This document shows positions 25,028 through 32,894 of a stretch of DNA of 64,000 bases, piece by piece (positions within the stretch are counted from its first letter, which is position 1; every line of letters begins with the position of its first letter). Position numbers and translations under genes: made by a program. This stretch comes from Glycomyces luteolus (GTDB lineage Bacteria; Actinomycetota; Actinomycetes; Mycobacteriales; Micromonosporaceae): NCBI RefSeq assembly GCF_027622875.1, contig NZ_JAPZVP010000016.1, positions 1 through 64,000 on the forward strand, written 5' to 3'. The notes beneath the pieces were generated by a model. It was given only the letters and a program-made list of their open reading frames with translations. It did not search any database and had not been told where the DNA came from.

Positions 25028-26205
25028 GCGCGTCTTTTGTGAACTCGAGTGGCGAAGACGAGACCACTACGAAAGAACGCTCCGCAGATCCCAAGCCCCC
25101 GAGGATCCCCAAGAAGCTCCGACCCCTCATGTGGACGCTCACGGTGCTCAGCGTGTGCTGCCTCGGCGCGGTCTTCTCGGTCGTGCAACTGCTCTCTGAG
25201 CAGTCGAACGGCGAAGACGGCAGCGTGACCCTCGCGGGTTGCGGTACGAACTCCACAGTCGACCCGAACGCCGAGTTCCCCGCCATCGACCCGTACAGCT
25301 CCGAGCAGATCAAGAACGCCGCGATCATCATCTCGGTCGGGCAGGACCTCGAGATTCCGGCCCGAGGCTGGATCATCGCCGTCGCGACCGCGATGCAGGA
25401 ATCCCGGCTGACGAACCTCGGCCACCTCGGCGACCAGAACGACCACGACTCCCTCGGTCTGTTCCAGCAGCGGCCCTCATCCGGTTGGGGCACACCGGAA
25501 CAGGTTACCGATCCGGTCTACTCCTCGACGAAGTTCTACGAGAAGCTCCAGACCATCGACAACTGGGAGACGCTCCCGCTCACCGTGGCGGCCCAACGAG
25601 TCCAGATTTCCGCCTTCCCCGATGCGTACGCCAAGCACGAGCCGAAGGCCACGGAGATCGTCAACACGCTGACCGGCGGCGGTGGTCGCGTGGCCGCTGT
25701 CGACACCCAGCTCGGCAACTGCAATCCATCAGGAGAACTCTCCGCCTCAGGTTGGATGATTCCAGTTGAGGGGCCGCTCAACTCGGGTTTCCGTACTTCA
25801 GAGCGCCCGACCCACAACGGGGTCGACATCGGCGCTCCGCGCGACGCCCCGATCGTCGCCGCAGCGGCGGGAACCGTGATCACCTCCGAGTGCAACGCGA
25901 GCCTGTACGGTGCGCCGTACTCCTGCAACCAGGACGGTTCTCCGGAAGTGGCCGGGTGCGGCTGGTACGTCAACATCGTGCACGCCGGCGACTACCTTAC
26001 CCGGTACTGCCACATGGGAGACGCTCCGCTGGTGAAGGAGGGTGACGTGGTCCAGGCCGGTCAGCTCCTCGGCTATGTCGGCTCTTCGGGCCGGTCGAGC
26101 GGCCCGCACCTGCACTTCGAGACGCACCTCAACGCCGACCGCAGCCCTGCGGGCGCGGTGGACCCGGTCGACTTCATGAACCAGATGGGCGCCCCACTGG
26201 ACTGA
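25024..26205 (+). CDS. Cell-wall hydrolase: lytic transglycosylase-like plus M23 peptidase
   Basis: 393 residues from ATG 25024. The cytosolic N-terminus is followed by one TM helix (PLMWTLTVLSVCCLGAVFSVVQLL, about 37-60). A lysozyme-like domain follows (GWIIAVATAMQESRLTNLGHLGDQNDHDSLGLFQQRPSSGWGT, about 115-165; E in QESRL is the likely acid). A LytM/M23 peptidase domain ends the protein, with HNGVDIGAP (H264, D268) and PHLHFE, the zinc ligands of the family. Such two-domain enzymes serve as the VirB1-type wall openers of Gram-positive T4SSs. It is the last gene of the operon. Confidence 0.8.
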   Translation: MSASFVNSSGEDETTTKERSADPKPPRIPKKLRPLMWTLTVLSVCCLGAVFSVVQLLSEQSNGEDGSVTLAGCGTNSTVDPNAEFPAIDPYSSEQIKNAAIIISVGQDLEIPARGWIIAVATAMQESRLTNLGHLGDQNDHDSLGLFQQRPSSGWGTPEQVTDPVYSSTKFYEKLQTIDNWETLPLTVAAQRVQISAFPDAYAKHEPKATEIVNTLTGGGGRVAAVDTQLGNCNPSGELSASGWMIPVEGPLNSGFRTSERPTHNGVDIGAPRDAPIVAAAAGTVITSECNASLYGAPYSCNQDGSPEVAGCGWYVNIVHAGDYLTRYCHMGDAPLVKEGDVVQAGQLLGYVGSSGRSSGPHLHFETHLNADRSPAGAVDPVDFMNQMGAPLD

Positions 26206-26577
26206 TGGCGTTGCCGTTCAGGCGGCGCCCGGGTGGTGGCATTGCCGCCCCCACGCGCGGTGCGCCGACCCGCCCGGCGCGCCGCTTGCTGCTGTCAATC
26301 CAGAACAGATCGTGATTGACAGCGCATTCAGACCCGTTAACGTTGCGTCAATCCAATTCGCTCAATCGCCTGTGGCTGGTGACTGCAGCACCGGAAATCC
26401 CTCCAGCACAATACGATCCCTCCGACATCTCCCGATCGCTCATCCCTCGACACCGCCCGGCTGCCTTGTTACTTCAAGTCGGGACTCGACCATGCACACT
26501 CCTCGGCACGCACTCCGAATCTCCCGTCTCCTGGACTTTCGGCGTGTCCCGAGTCCTCGAATAGACAGGAGGATTCA
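26206..26577. other. 372-bp intergenic region with a 10-bp inverted repeat
   Basis: No gene is seen. A GCTGTCAATC / GATTGACAGC inverted repeat lies at 26291-26300 and 26314-26323 with a 13-nt spacer. It could be an operator or the T4SS operon's terminator, though no T-run follows. AGGAGG near 26566 serves the next gene. Confidence 0.45.
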
Positions 26578-27231
26578 TTGCTCACTGCCTTTGCAGACAA
26601 GACCGCAGCCAGAATCGTCGGCATTTGCACCGTGGTGCTCGTCGTCCTGACGGCTTCCGCCGGGATCGCCTGGGCCGCTTACACGGACAACATGTATCCG
26701 ACCCAGTACGCCAACGGCGGCTGCATCTCGGAAGAACCCAACGCCCGCCAAGCCACCTGCCGCACCGACAACGCCACCCTCACCTACTACATGGACAGCG
26801 GTGGCGACTTCGAACTCGAGACACCAGACAAGGACGACGTTCGAGCGACGATGTCCAACGACTACAACCCCACCGATCTGAGCGTCTCGTACGATTCCAC
26901 GCCCTCGTTCTCTGGGAGCGCCGAGACCGACATCATCTACCAGGAGGGCTCCGCCGACATTCCCTCCAGCGTCGACGGCATGACCTGGTGCAACAACGCG
27001 TCGAACTTGGACGAGTGCGACCAGCAGTTCGTTCGCATCCGAGGAGCCGGCTACTACTCCCGCGGCCTCGCCTGCCACGAGACCGGTCACGCGGTCGGGT
27101 TGGTCCACGGCAGCGTCTCATCGCCGATCAAGAGCAACACCGATTCACGACTCGGCTGCATGGTGACCCCGGTCGGCACCAACACCTCGCTCGGCGACAA
27201 CAACATCGAGAACATCAACAACACGTACTGA
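26578..27231 (+). CDS. Secreted metzincin-type metalloprotease
   Basis: 217 residues starting at TTG 26578, with AGGAGG at the right distance; the next Met would remove the signal peptide. The N-terminal signal is ARIVGICTVVLVVLTASAGIAWAAY. Near the C-terminus LACHETGHAVGLVHG (about 164-178) carries HExGHxxGLxH, the matrixin/metzincin zinc motif. Paired Cys residues (CISEEPNARQATC; CNNASNLDEC) suggest an extracellular fold. It follows the T4SS-like operon and may process wall or secreted proteins. The substrate is unknown. Confidence 0.7.
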   Translation: MLTAFADKTAARIVGICTVVLVVLTASAGIAWAAYTDNMYPTQYANGGCISEEPNARQATCRTDNATLTYYMDSGGDFELETPDKDDVRATMSNDYNPTDLSVSYDSTPSFSGSAETDIIYQEGSADIPSSVDGMTWCNNASNLDECDQQFVRIRGAGYYSRGLACHETGHAVGLVHGSVSSPIKSNTDSRLGCMVTPVGTNTSLGDNNIENINNTY

Positions 27232-27241
27232 GGAGACGACA

Positions 27242-28009
27242 ATGAAGCGACTACCCCTGATCGTCTCCATCGTGACGGTACTGACCACCGCAGGAGTCAT
27301 CGGCCTCGCAATCGCAGGTATCGACACTCCTGAGCCGCTCTCGCCTTCGCAGCCCTTGCCCGAAGTCGTCATGGTCGAAGGCGTCGACCATCTGCCGAGT
27401 GAGACCGCCGCCGACTGGGTCACCTATGCCGATCATGTTGTCGTGGTCAACGCGGTGTCGGAGATATCCGTCCCGCCGACGCAGATCGAGCTCGATCGCG
27501 GCGAGGGCCTCATCGGCCGCATTGTGACGCTGGAGATCAGCGAGATTCTCTGGTCGCGCGAGGGTGCACCCGTCGCCCCACCGGATACGTGGGATTACTC
27601 CGCGATCGGCGCGCAGTTCACGGAGGGCAACACCGCCGAGCCGTACGAGATGGCCCTGCACGAGCGTCCGCGAGTCGAGGTCGGCCACAGCTACGTCATG
27701 GCGATCCGATGGGAACCCGAGCGTTGCGAGGACGGGGAATCCGAGCCCGCGCAGTGGCGCGGTCTCGGTGAGGGCTCCGAGATTCCCTACGACGACGCCG
27801 CGCTCGGCAACGGCGAACTCGAAGGTGAGATCCAGAGCCCACAGCAGTTCGGCGCTGCGGCCGAGGAGGACGTGACCGTCGGCGGCCTGGAGGAGCAGGT
27901 TGCGGGGCAGAGCGCCGACGCGCTGGTCGCCGAGCTCGAATCAGCCGTTCCGGCCGCCGCGCCCGAAGTCGCGGTGGACACCTTCTCGACGACGTCCGAC
28001 TGTGCTTGA
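27242..28009 (+). CDS. Secreted or membrane-anchored hypothetical protein
   Basis: 255 residues from ATG 27242, 10 bp after the protease, so probably co-transcribed. The N-terminal signal-like helix is LPLIVSIVTVLTTAGVIGLAIAGI. The body contains VVVVNAVSEISVPP...RIVTLEISEILWSREG, a beta-rich stretch, and an acidic C-terminal half ending in DCA. No family recognised. Confidence 0.6.
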   Translation: MKRLPLIVSIVTVLTTAGVIGLAIAGIDTPEPLSPSQPLPEVVMVEGVDHLPSETAADWVTYADHVVVVNAVSEISVPPTQIELDRGEGLIGRIVTLEISEILWSREGAPVAPPDTWDYSAIGAQFTEGNTAEPYEMALHERPRVEVGHSYVMAIRWEPERCEDGESEPAQWRGLGEGSEIPYDDAALGNGELEGEIQSPQQFGAAAEEDVTVGGLEEQVAGQSADALVAELESAVPAAAPEVAVDTFSTTSDCA

Positions 28010-28158
28010 GCCGCAAGGAAGACGCTTCGAATCGGGCGGCCGGAGATTGCGGTCTTCGGGCGCCCTAAATACGGAACTGCCGGAGGAAATCCCGACGGGC
28101 TCCGAACGTTCCGCCTCGTTCGCGCGTCATAGATATCGACAGTGGGGAGGAAGCCGCC

Positions 28159-28689
28159 ATGCCGCGACAGCGCAGCACCAAAGCTCAGCGAGGCGCTTCG
28201 CTCCTCACCGACCAGCAGGAGGTGGAGCGGGTCCGGGCAGTCCTCGCGCTGGGCGGCGTGCCCTGGGACGACCTGGATGACGCACTCCAGGAGGTCCGCC
28301 TCAAACTGCTCCAGTCGAGGTCGAAGCCGGCTCTCGAGACGATCCGGAGCCCTGGAGCCTGGGCCTCGGTCATCGCTTCGAGGGTGGCGGCGGACTGGCA
28401 CCGCTCCAGGAAGCGCGACATCGGACTGCGTGAACGACTTGCAGCAAGATGGACTGCAAGGCCGCCCGAGCATCCGCAGGAGGACCGAGACCTCGCGCTG
28501 GCGGTAGCGGAGCGGCTGGAGCTTCTGACCGATCTCCAGCGGCAGGTGGTGGCCTTGCGCTTCTATGTCGATCTGCCGGTCAGGGACATTGCTCTAGTGC
28601 TGGAAATCCCGGAAGGCACGGTGAAGAGCCGACTGAACTCGGCCGTGGCCGCGCTGCGGAGCCGAATGAAAGTGGAGGAAATCCGATGA
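28159..28689 (+). CDS. ECF-type RNA polymerase sigma factor
   Basis: 176 residues from ATG 28159 after GGGAGGAAG. Region 2 (WDDLDDALQEVRLKLLQ...GAWASVIASRVAADWHRSRKRD) and region 4 (LELLTDLQRQVVALRFYVDLPVRDIALVLEIPEGTVKSRLNSAVAALRSRM) are complete. This is a minimal sigma-70 family protein. The stop overlaps the start of the next gene (ATGA), which encodes a TM protein in the position of an anti-sigma factor. It may control the nearby secretion genes, but no promoter match is shown. Confidence 0.8.
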   Translation: MPRQRSTKAQRGASLLTDQQEVERVRAVLALGGVPWDDLDDALQEVRLKLLQSRSKPALETIRSPGAWASVIASRVAADWHRSRKRDIGLRERLAARWTARPPEHPQEDRDLALAVAERLELLTDLQRQVVALRFYVDLPVRDIALVLEIPEGTVKSRLNSAVAALRSRMKVEEIR

Positions 28690-29291
28690 CGGAGAAGGAA
28701 CCCGAACCGGAAGACGAGGACCTGCGGAGGGCGGTGAACCTGATCGGGAAAGAGGCCGGCACGGCGCCTCGTAAACGGCTCTCCGGTGGTGTGATCGCCG
28801 GGCTGCTACTCGGGGCTGTGCTGGTCACCTTTGGTGCGCTCATTCTCTTCACGGCTGATTTCGGTGGGGATGAGCGGCAGCCGTTTGTTCAGAGTTTGAG
28901 CGAAGCCGAGAACATTGCCTGTTCCGAGTTCATTGCGGTCGGGGAGGTTGTCTCGACGGCGCCCTCCGATGTCGCTGACCGAATCGTCGTGACCTTCGCA
29001 GTCGAGGTTCCGCTCAAGCCTGCTGCATCGCAGGCCACGGTGAAGCTCGATGTACTGGATCCTGGACTGTCTGATCCGCAAAGCGATCTCCGAGCCGGTG
29101 ATCGGGTGCTGCTGGAGGTGCCGCAGCGAGAGGACTTCCCCCCGGCCGTCTATCGAGGGTCCTACCTTGATTCCAGGGTCGCGGAAATCGAGCGGTATCT
29201 CGACGAGGCCTCCGATACCGAGTGCCCTCCCTACTTCCAGGAAGGCGGAGAAACTGTCGAGATGGAGGAGAATTCGAACGACGGTGCCTGA
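28686..29291 (+). CDS. Single-TM protein coupled to the sigma factor (putative anti-sigma)
   Basis: 201 residues from ATG 28686, overlapping the sigma gene. The acidic cytosolic N-terminus (EPEPEDEDLRRAVNLIGKEAG) is followed by one TM helix (GVIAGLLLGAVLVTFGALILF) and an extracytoplasmic beta-rich domain with Cys residues. This is the plan of membrane anti-sigma factors, although the N-terminal domain is short and has no zinc motif. Coupling to the sigma gene is the main support. Confidence 0.5.
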   Translation: MTEKEPEPEDEDLRRAVNLIGKEAGTAPRKRLSGGVIAGLLLGAVLVTFGALILFTADFGGDERQPFVQSLSEAENIACSEFIAVGEVVSTAPSDVADRIVVTFAVEVPLKPAASQATVKLDVLDPGLSDPQSDLRAGDRVLLEVPQREDFPPAVYRGSYLDSRVAEIERYLDEASDTECPPYFQEGGETVEMEENSNDGA

Positions 29292-29475
29292 GGTGACCGA
29301 CCCCTGCTGCCGGGGGCTTGCGGGGACATTCGACCAAGCTGTTTCTATTCGAGATCGAGGTCCTGGACTTGTTGAACCGCACGGACCGAGGTAATCAGGA
29401 CTAACGAAACTTGGATAATGAAAGGGTCGGCGCACTGCCCCACCGCGGTGCGCCGACCTGCCTCTGGTTTCCCGC

Positions 29476-29802
29476 TCAAGCTTCGCAGCCGCGCGAGATG
29501 GACTTCCATACCGACACAGCCTCGGCGATGATTCTCTCGGCGTGCTTTTCCGCCCACTCGACTTCCAATGGGGCGCAGACGCGCAGGCACGGTTTAGCGG
29601 TGCCGAGCCGGATCACCGAGCCGAGCGCTTCGGTCCGCTGCTCCCAGGCCCGGGCCATCGTGATGCGAAAGCGAGCTTGGGCAGGAAAGGCTTGGAAGTA
29701 GAGCCGCCGTCCGCCGATCACCGCCGCGAAATGGAGGCCGTCGCGCTCCTCAGCGGCCACCTTGCGCTGGGCCGCATCGATACGAGAGGTACTGGTGTTC
29801 AC
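29476..29802 (-). CDS. Hypothetical small protein coupled to proline-rich protein
   Basis: 108 residues from ATG 29802, overlapping the end of the 29799-30698 gene by 4 bp (ATGA). It is soluble and mixed, with no recognised family (LHFAAVIGGRRLYFQAFPAQARFRITMARAWEQRTEALGSVIRLG). The truncated paralogue at 4407 has lost this downstream partner. Confidence 0.55.
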   Translation of the reverse strand: MNTSTSRIDAAQRKVAAEERDGLHFAAVIGGRRLYFQAFPAQARFRITMARAWEQRTEALGSVIRLGTAKPCLRVCAPLEVEWAEKHAERIIAEAVSVWKSISRGCEA

Positions 29803-30698
29803 AGTGCCACCGCCTCTCGGAGGGCCTGGCGCTCATCGAAATGTCGTTCCCAGTTGCCCAGGTACGGGCTGATCGGGTTGGTCCGGTGCGGCCCTTGGAA
29901 AGGCGTTCCGGCGAACAGCGGTCGAGCTGGGTTTTGGGCCTGCACGGCCATGGTGCGGAGAGGGACTGTCGGACCTTCGATCGCAGCCTTGTCTTCCGCC
30001 GAAGCGATGCCGAGCACGCGGAAGAGCAGGGCGCGCAGCGTCACCCAGAATCGCATCCAGCGGTCGCCGAAGGTGGTCGTGGCGATCAGGTGCGCTTGGT
30101 GCAGCTCTTGGGAACCGGCGATGAACCGCGTCCAGGCATCCTCGCGGAGCTTGCCGAAGTCGTAGCGGTCCTCGTGGTCGTCCTCCCAGAAGCGTCGTCG
30201 CGGACGCTCCGGCGGCTCAGGCGGTTCGCTGCCGCCTTGACCGGGCGACGGGCGACGCTCATCGGCCCCTTCGGAGGTGGGGCCGGGTGTCGGTCGGATG
30301 CCGCGCTCGGATCGAGGCTGGTTCGGCTCGGTCCGGCGCGGCGGATCGGGCAGCTCTCCTCGACGGTGCCTGCCGGTACGGGTGTCGGGACGCCACTCCG
30401 GCGATCCGAAAGAGCCGGGGTCGAGAGGAACGTGCGGGCGCTCGCGGTCGATGATCCACGTTTCGCCGGGCCGGTGCCGCAGATGCGGCGGTTCATAGCG
30501 CGGGAAACGGGGGTCTGATTCGGGGAGCGTGGGATCGGAGGGCTCGGGGTCGTAGCGAAATGCGCCCGGAGCATTCGGATCGACAGCGGCATAAACCACC
30601 TGCTCAAAGAACGTGGGAACACCCGGACGGCGGTTTTGATTCACCCCGGAATGGCTGTTTGCGGGCAGCCCGAAATCGAGTATGGTCGTAGTTGCCAA
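29799..30698 (-). CDS. Proline-rich protein with conserved RYEPxHLRH motif (full-length copy)
   Basis: 299 residues. TTG 30698 is preferred as start because GAGGAG lies 9 bases upstream; an in-frame ATG at 30758 would sit inside the leader hairpin. Residues about 60-125 contain SDPRFPRYEPPHLRHRPGETWIID and TRTGRHRRGELPDP, shared with 4407-5561. A Pro-rich middle follows, then DFGKLREDAWTRFIAGSQELHQAHL and a C-terminal region (GDRWMRFWVTLRALLFRVLG) absent from the other copy. The sequence gives no clear enzyme motif. The location next to the secretion island suggests an accessory role only. Confidence 0.6.
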   Translation of the reverse strand: MATTTILDFGLPANSHSGVNQNRRPGVPTFFEQVVYAAVDPNAPGAFRYDPEPSDPTLPESDPRFPRYEPPHLRHRPGETWIIDRERPHVPLDPGSFGSPEWRPDTRTGRHRRGELPDPPRRTEPNQPRSERGIRPTPGPTSEGADERRPSPGQGGSEPPEPPERPRRRFWEDDHEDRYDFGKLREDAWTRFIAGSQELHQAHLIATTTFGDRWMRFWVTLRALLFRVLGIASAEDKAAIEGPTVPLRTMAVQAQNPARPLFAGTPFQGPHRTNPISPYLGNWERHFDERQALREAVAL

Positions 30699-30723
30699 GG
30701 GAGCTTGCTCCTCTGGTTTAGGG

Positions 30724-30766
30724 GCCGCCCGGTGGATCTTGTTTGGCGACGGAGCCACCGGGCGGC
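30724..30766 (-). promoter_or_regulatory. Conserved leader hairpin, second instance
   Basis: A 12-bp perfect stem (GCCGCCCGGTGG / CCACCGGGCGGC) has a 19-nt loop that in gene sense contains TCGCCAAACAAG. It lies 26 bases upstream of the TTG start at 30698. The stem sequence differs from that at 4338-4379 but pairs equally well, and the loop motif is shared. This supports a functional RNA element in the leader of both paralogues. Confidence 0.6.
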
Positions 30767-30933
30767 AGGATCTTTCACTGCCATGTTCAGTTAGCTACGC
30801 GCCTTCGCACAACCGAGTAATTCGATGGTGCGGCAGAGGCGCGCTGACCAAATGGTCAGCGAACATCGCGCGATTGTCAACCGCCAGTTGCGGCGTGTCG
30901 TGAAGTCTTAAGTGGATTCTGTTCACTAGACAT

Positions 30934-31905
30934 TCAGATCAATCCATCTCCACCCGTGAGCGAAGCTACGCAATCATCCTGCACGCCAACGGCAAAGACG
31001 AACGATTCCTGATTGAGACCGGCGTCAAGCGTGATCTCGACATCGTATGTCGTGACGGACGTCTCTGAGGATTCCGCAGGGTTGACCGCGGCAAGGAAGG
31101 CTGTGGTCTCACCGTTTGTTGCAGCCCATTCCGTGATAGCCGCATCGATTTCCTGAGGCGTTGTGCTTGCGTAGGAGTCACACTGGAGAGCGGCAGCCGT
31201 TGTAGGCTCGCGGTCGACCACTGTCGCCCGCATGAAATCGGTAGCCAGAGCTTTGGGATCGACAGCCTCGCCGGTGCTGTCATCAGAGCTGGGTTCTTCG
31301 CTCTCGACACGCACTGCGTTCGAAACGCAATAGCCCCCGTCTCTCTCCTGAACTGTGACAACGAAATCTTCGTAGCTTGGTCTGGCGTCGGAGACATAGG
31401 AAACCGTCGCTGCAACGGTCGTCCCATCCGTCCCAGCCACCGGTTCGCCGGTCGTAAGATCAATTCGGGTGATGCCGCCCATCTCATCGTCGTACGACTG
31501 ACGGATGGCGTCCAGATCTGAAGGGGTCACCTCAGGCGAAGCATCGTCGCAAAGTGCGGCCTCGGCTCGATCCAGATCCAAGTCTGATCCCCACCGCAGA
31601 TAGCGATTTGCCGCCTGCTTTGCACTGGAGGCGGCTTCGTCACGAGGATCTTGGTTCTCGGGGTTGCCACTGGCCGCGAATCCTGGGGCTACCCAGGCTC
31701 CCAACATCAGGGCGACGGCCCAGGCTCCGGCCATGGCGCCGACTCGTCCCCACTTCCTTGGGGGGTCGGCGAACTCAGCTGTCTCGGCATCGTTGACCGC
31801 GACAACGCGGTACTGCTTGCCGTCCGCGCTGCGGACGGTGGATCCGCGGCTAGCACGGCGCGGACCGCGAGCACTGCGAACGACACGCCGGAACAACCTA
31901 CCCAT
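30934..31905 (-). CDS. Membrane-anchored protein with duplicated extracellular domain
   Basis: 323 residues from ATG 31905. A basic cytosolic N-terminus (RRVVRSARGPRRASRGS) is followed by one TM helix (VGAMAGAWAVALMLGAWVAPGF). Two related outer domains follow (EAASSAKQAANRYLRWGSDLDLDRAEAALCDDASPEVTP... and DPKALATDFMRATVVDREPTTAAALQCDSYASTTPQE...), each starting with an amphipathic helix and a Cys, like NTF2/lumazine-type repeats. The function is not known. Confidence 0.6.
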   Translation of the reverse strand: MGRLFRRVVRSARGPRRASRGSTVRSADGKQYRVVAVNDAETAEFADPPRKWGRVGAMAGAWAVALMLGAWVAPGFAASGNPENQDPRDEAASSAKQAANRYLRWGSDLDLDRAEAALCDDASPEVTPSDLDAIRQSYDDEMGGITRIDLTTGEPVAGTDGTTVAATVSYVSDARPSYEDFVVTVQERDGGYCVSNAVRVESEEPSSDDSTGEAVDPKALATDFMRATVVDREPTTAAALQCDSYASTTPQEIDAAITEWAATNGETTAFLAAVNPAESSETSVTTYDVEITLDAGLNQESFVFAVGVQDDCVASLTGGDGLI

Positions 31906-31963
31906 GACCACACCCTATTGGACCGGGCCCACCGAGCTCAACCAGAAGCCCGATCGCGAACCC

Positions 31964-32635
31964 TCATTCTCGGCGAACGTCGCATCTGGGCCCCCACCAG
32001 GGGGCGGTCTGGAGCCAGATCGAAAGGGCGACCGTCGCCACCGATGGCATCAGCCAGAGGAGGCCGGTCGCTGTCACGGGGATCGTTCCGATGCCGAACA
32101 GGATGCCGAGCCAGGCGAAGGGAACCGCCGCGGTGACGGCCGGAATCAGCCGGAGGTACCAGCGCCGACTGCGTCCGCAGATCGCCAGCGGAATGCCCGC
32201 GACCAGGCTGTAAGCGATCGCCGTAATGATTCAGGCGAGGGGCCAGAAGAGCGGGCCGGCAAACTCGTTGTAGACGACTACGACGCCTACGAAGGTCGCG
32301 ATGACGACCGTGCCGAATATCGCGGGCCACACGACCAGGCTCGCGACCAAGTGGAGCCAGAGGCGGACCAAACGCGCCTTGCGGCGCGGGTCGTGGGGGC
32401 GCGGGTACTGGTAGGGGAGGGGTGGGTACTGCGCGGGAGTTTCGCTGGGGTGGCGTTGTGCTGTGGTCTTGATGCTGTCGTTTCCTCGGTAGCGTTGGAG
32501 TGCTGGCCGTTCCGTGAGGGCCAGGGGGGCGTAGACGGCGAGCGGGGCTCTGCGGCGGTGGTGCCGCTTGAGGGTGGCGGCCACGTCTCTTGTCCTGGTT
32601 TCAGAACAGCCGAGAATGAACCTGAACGCGTTCAA
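31964..32635 (-). pseudogene. Membrane protein interrupted by an in-frame TGA
   Basis: The frame read from 32635 contains a Pro-rich N-terminus and two hydrophobic stretches (LHLVASLVVWPAIFGTVVIATFVGVVVVYN), then meets TGA at 32231-32233 after PLFWPLA. In the same frame it continues directly as IITAIAYSLVAGIPLAICG...AVTAAVPFAWLGILFGIGTIPVTATGLLWLMPSVATVALSIWLQTAPWWG and ends at 31964, a normal four-TM continuation. A nonsense mutation is the simplest explanation. Sequencing error cannot be excluded. Confidence 0.5.
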
Positions 32636-32733
32636 CTCATGTTCCCAAGCCTAGCACTTTGGACAAGTCAGGTACAGCTCTATTCGCCCTCGATGCCGAG
32701 CGCGGTCGGACGCCCGCCGACCGGATCCCCTGG

Positions 32734-32775
32734 GGCCGCCTGGCGTGCCCCGGGGGCCGCCTGGCGTGCCCCGGG
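32734..32775. repeat. 21-bp tandem repeat, two copies
   Basis: Two exact 21-bp units in tandem (GGCCGCCTGGCGTGCCCCGG plus one G) lie in the non-coding region before the 32895 gene. They may be a simple duplication, and no function is apparent. Confidence 0.6.
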
Positions 32776-32894
32776 GGCCCGGTCCGTCACACGTCGGCAC
32801 GTACGGGTGAGCGGCGGCAACCGGGCCGGGTCCTACGACGTGTAGTCATGGCCTATCACGCCGGTAGGCCCCTCTCCTTCGACAAGGAACCCCC

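Noticed and set aside
18679-26205. Complete conjugative element (ICE)
   Set aside because: No relaxase, coupling protein, integrase or att repeats were found in the window.
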